A program made the translations under genes and the position numbers. A DNA stretch of 64,000 nucleotides from Bog-159 sp963756605 (GTDB lineage: Bacteria; Acidobacteriota; Terriglobia; Bryobacterales; Bryobacteraceae). This document shows positions 63,871 through 64,000 of the stretch, in pieces; positions within the stretch are counted from its first letter, which is position 1, and every line of letters begins with the position of its first letter. The notes beneath the pieces were generated by a model, which was given only the letters and a program-made list of their open reading frames with translations, ran no database searches and had not been told where the DNA came from. The stretch is from positions 62,001 to 126,000 of the forward strand of contig CAVWOT010000007.1 of the NCBI GenBank assembly GCA_963756605.1, read 5' to 3'.

Positions 63871-64000
63871 AGGCTAAAGCAAAACAGTGCAAGAGCGTAA
63901 GAGGGAAAAGAATAGAGGTAACTAAGTCCTGGCGCAACGAATCCCGCTGATGAGGTTGCGGACGTCCGGTCCTGAGCCGGCCCAACTGGCCGCATGCAGC

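Noticed and set aside
1..64000. CRISPR arrays, rRNA operons, tRNA genes, phage structural genes
   Set aside because: None found by eye. The repeats present are IS ends, REP-like palindromes, a three-unit 10-mer and coding repeats.

Overview
This 64 kb window looks like chromosome from an acidobacterium of the Solibacter/Bryobacter type. The evidence is family composition, not a database match: a duplicated-permease (ADOP/MacB-like) gene with its PadR repressor, a secreted protein resembling the Solibacter TIGR03437 family, an Oar-like TonB receptor with a carboxypeptidase-regulatory N-terminus, a sulfatase-like/TPR fusion, Tat-exported Gfo/Idh/MocA and GMC oxidoreductases, and a giant FG-GAP/Ig-repeat protein. 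No rRNA, tRNA or CRISPR array was seen.

Layout. 1-6.3 kb: 5' part of an ADOP permease and its PadR repressor, whose promoter has a perfect palindrome in the spacer, then a Gld-type ABC exporter operon (ATPase, fused GldF/GldG, DUF4340). 6.3-10.5 kb: a 25-residue membrane peptide, thiD with a coupled 76-residue gene, a DmdA/GcvT-like protein and a sulfatase-like TPR protein. 10.5-14.5 kb: a probable redox/cyclic-nucleotide signalling set (UBP zinc finger, cNMP-binding histidine kinase, response regulator fused to a thioredoxin-reductase-like flavoprotein), split by a RAYT transposase cassette bounded by 39-bp inverted repeats. 14.5-36.1 kb: metabolic, secreted and housekeeping genes, including VOC, a frameshifted Gfo/Idh/MocA gene, acyl-CoA dehydrogenase, the FG-GAP/Ig giant, a lipase-maturation-factor homologue, a GMC dehydrogenase pair, a TonB receptor, a Tat-exported SelA-like PLP protein, a kinase, a cupin, tsaC and prfB with its programmed +1 frameshift. 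36.2-41.8 kb: a two-component locus (methanogen output domain protein, five-PAS histidine kinase, FixJ-like regulator, lone receiver, sigma-54 activator).

42-48 kb is an accessory catabolic patch with an SDR remnant, a frameshifted epoxide hydrolase, an enoyl-CoA hydratase, a frameshifted DUF4331 gene, a secreted alpha/beta hydrolase and a redoxin. 48-60.8 kb is a mobile and defence graveyard. It holds an ISKra4-type element, a 5'-truncated gene with a HEPN-like motif, a four-gene IS21-type element with a 5-bp target duplication, an AbiE toxin-antitoxin pair with a decayed toxin, and a TOTE conflict-system primase gene cut by an IS1182-type element that itself carries an IS3-type element. 61-64 kb has two small genes, a DUF1003 membrane protein, and fragments of an ADOP permease, a Ser/Thr kinase and an IS1634-type transposase.

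An unusual number of genes are broken by one-base changes, several in short homopolymers, so assembly error and true decay need separating. AbiEii also has a nonsense codon and a substituted catalytic residue, which favours real decay there. No wholly new system is demonstrated. The strongest leads are the UBP/kinase/flavoprotein module and the AbiE-TOTE-HEPN defence remnants.
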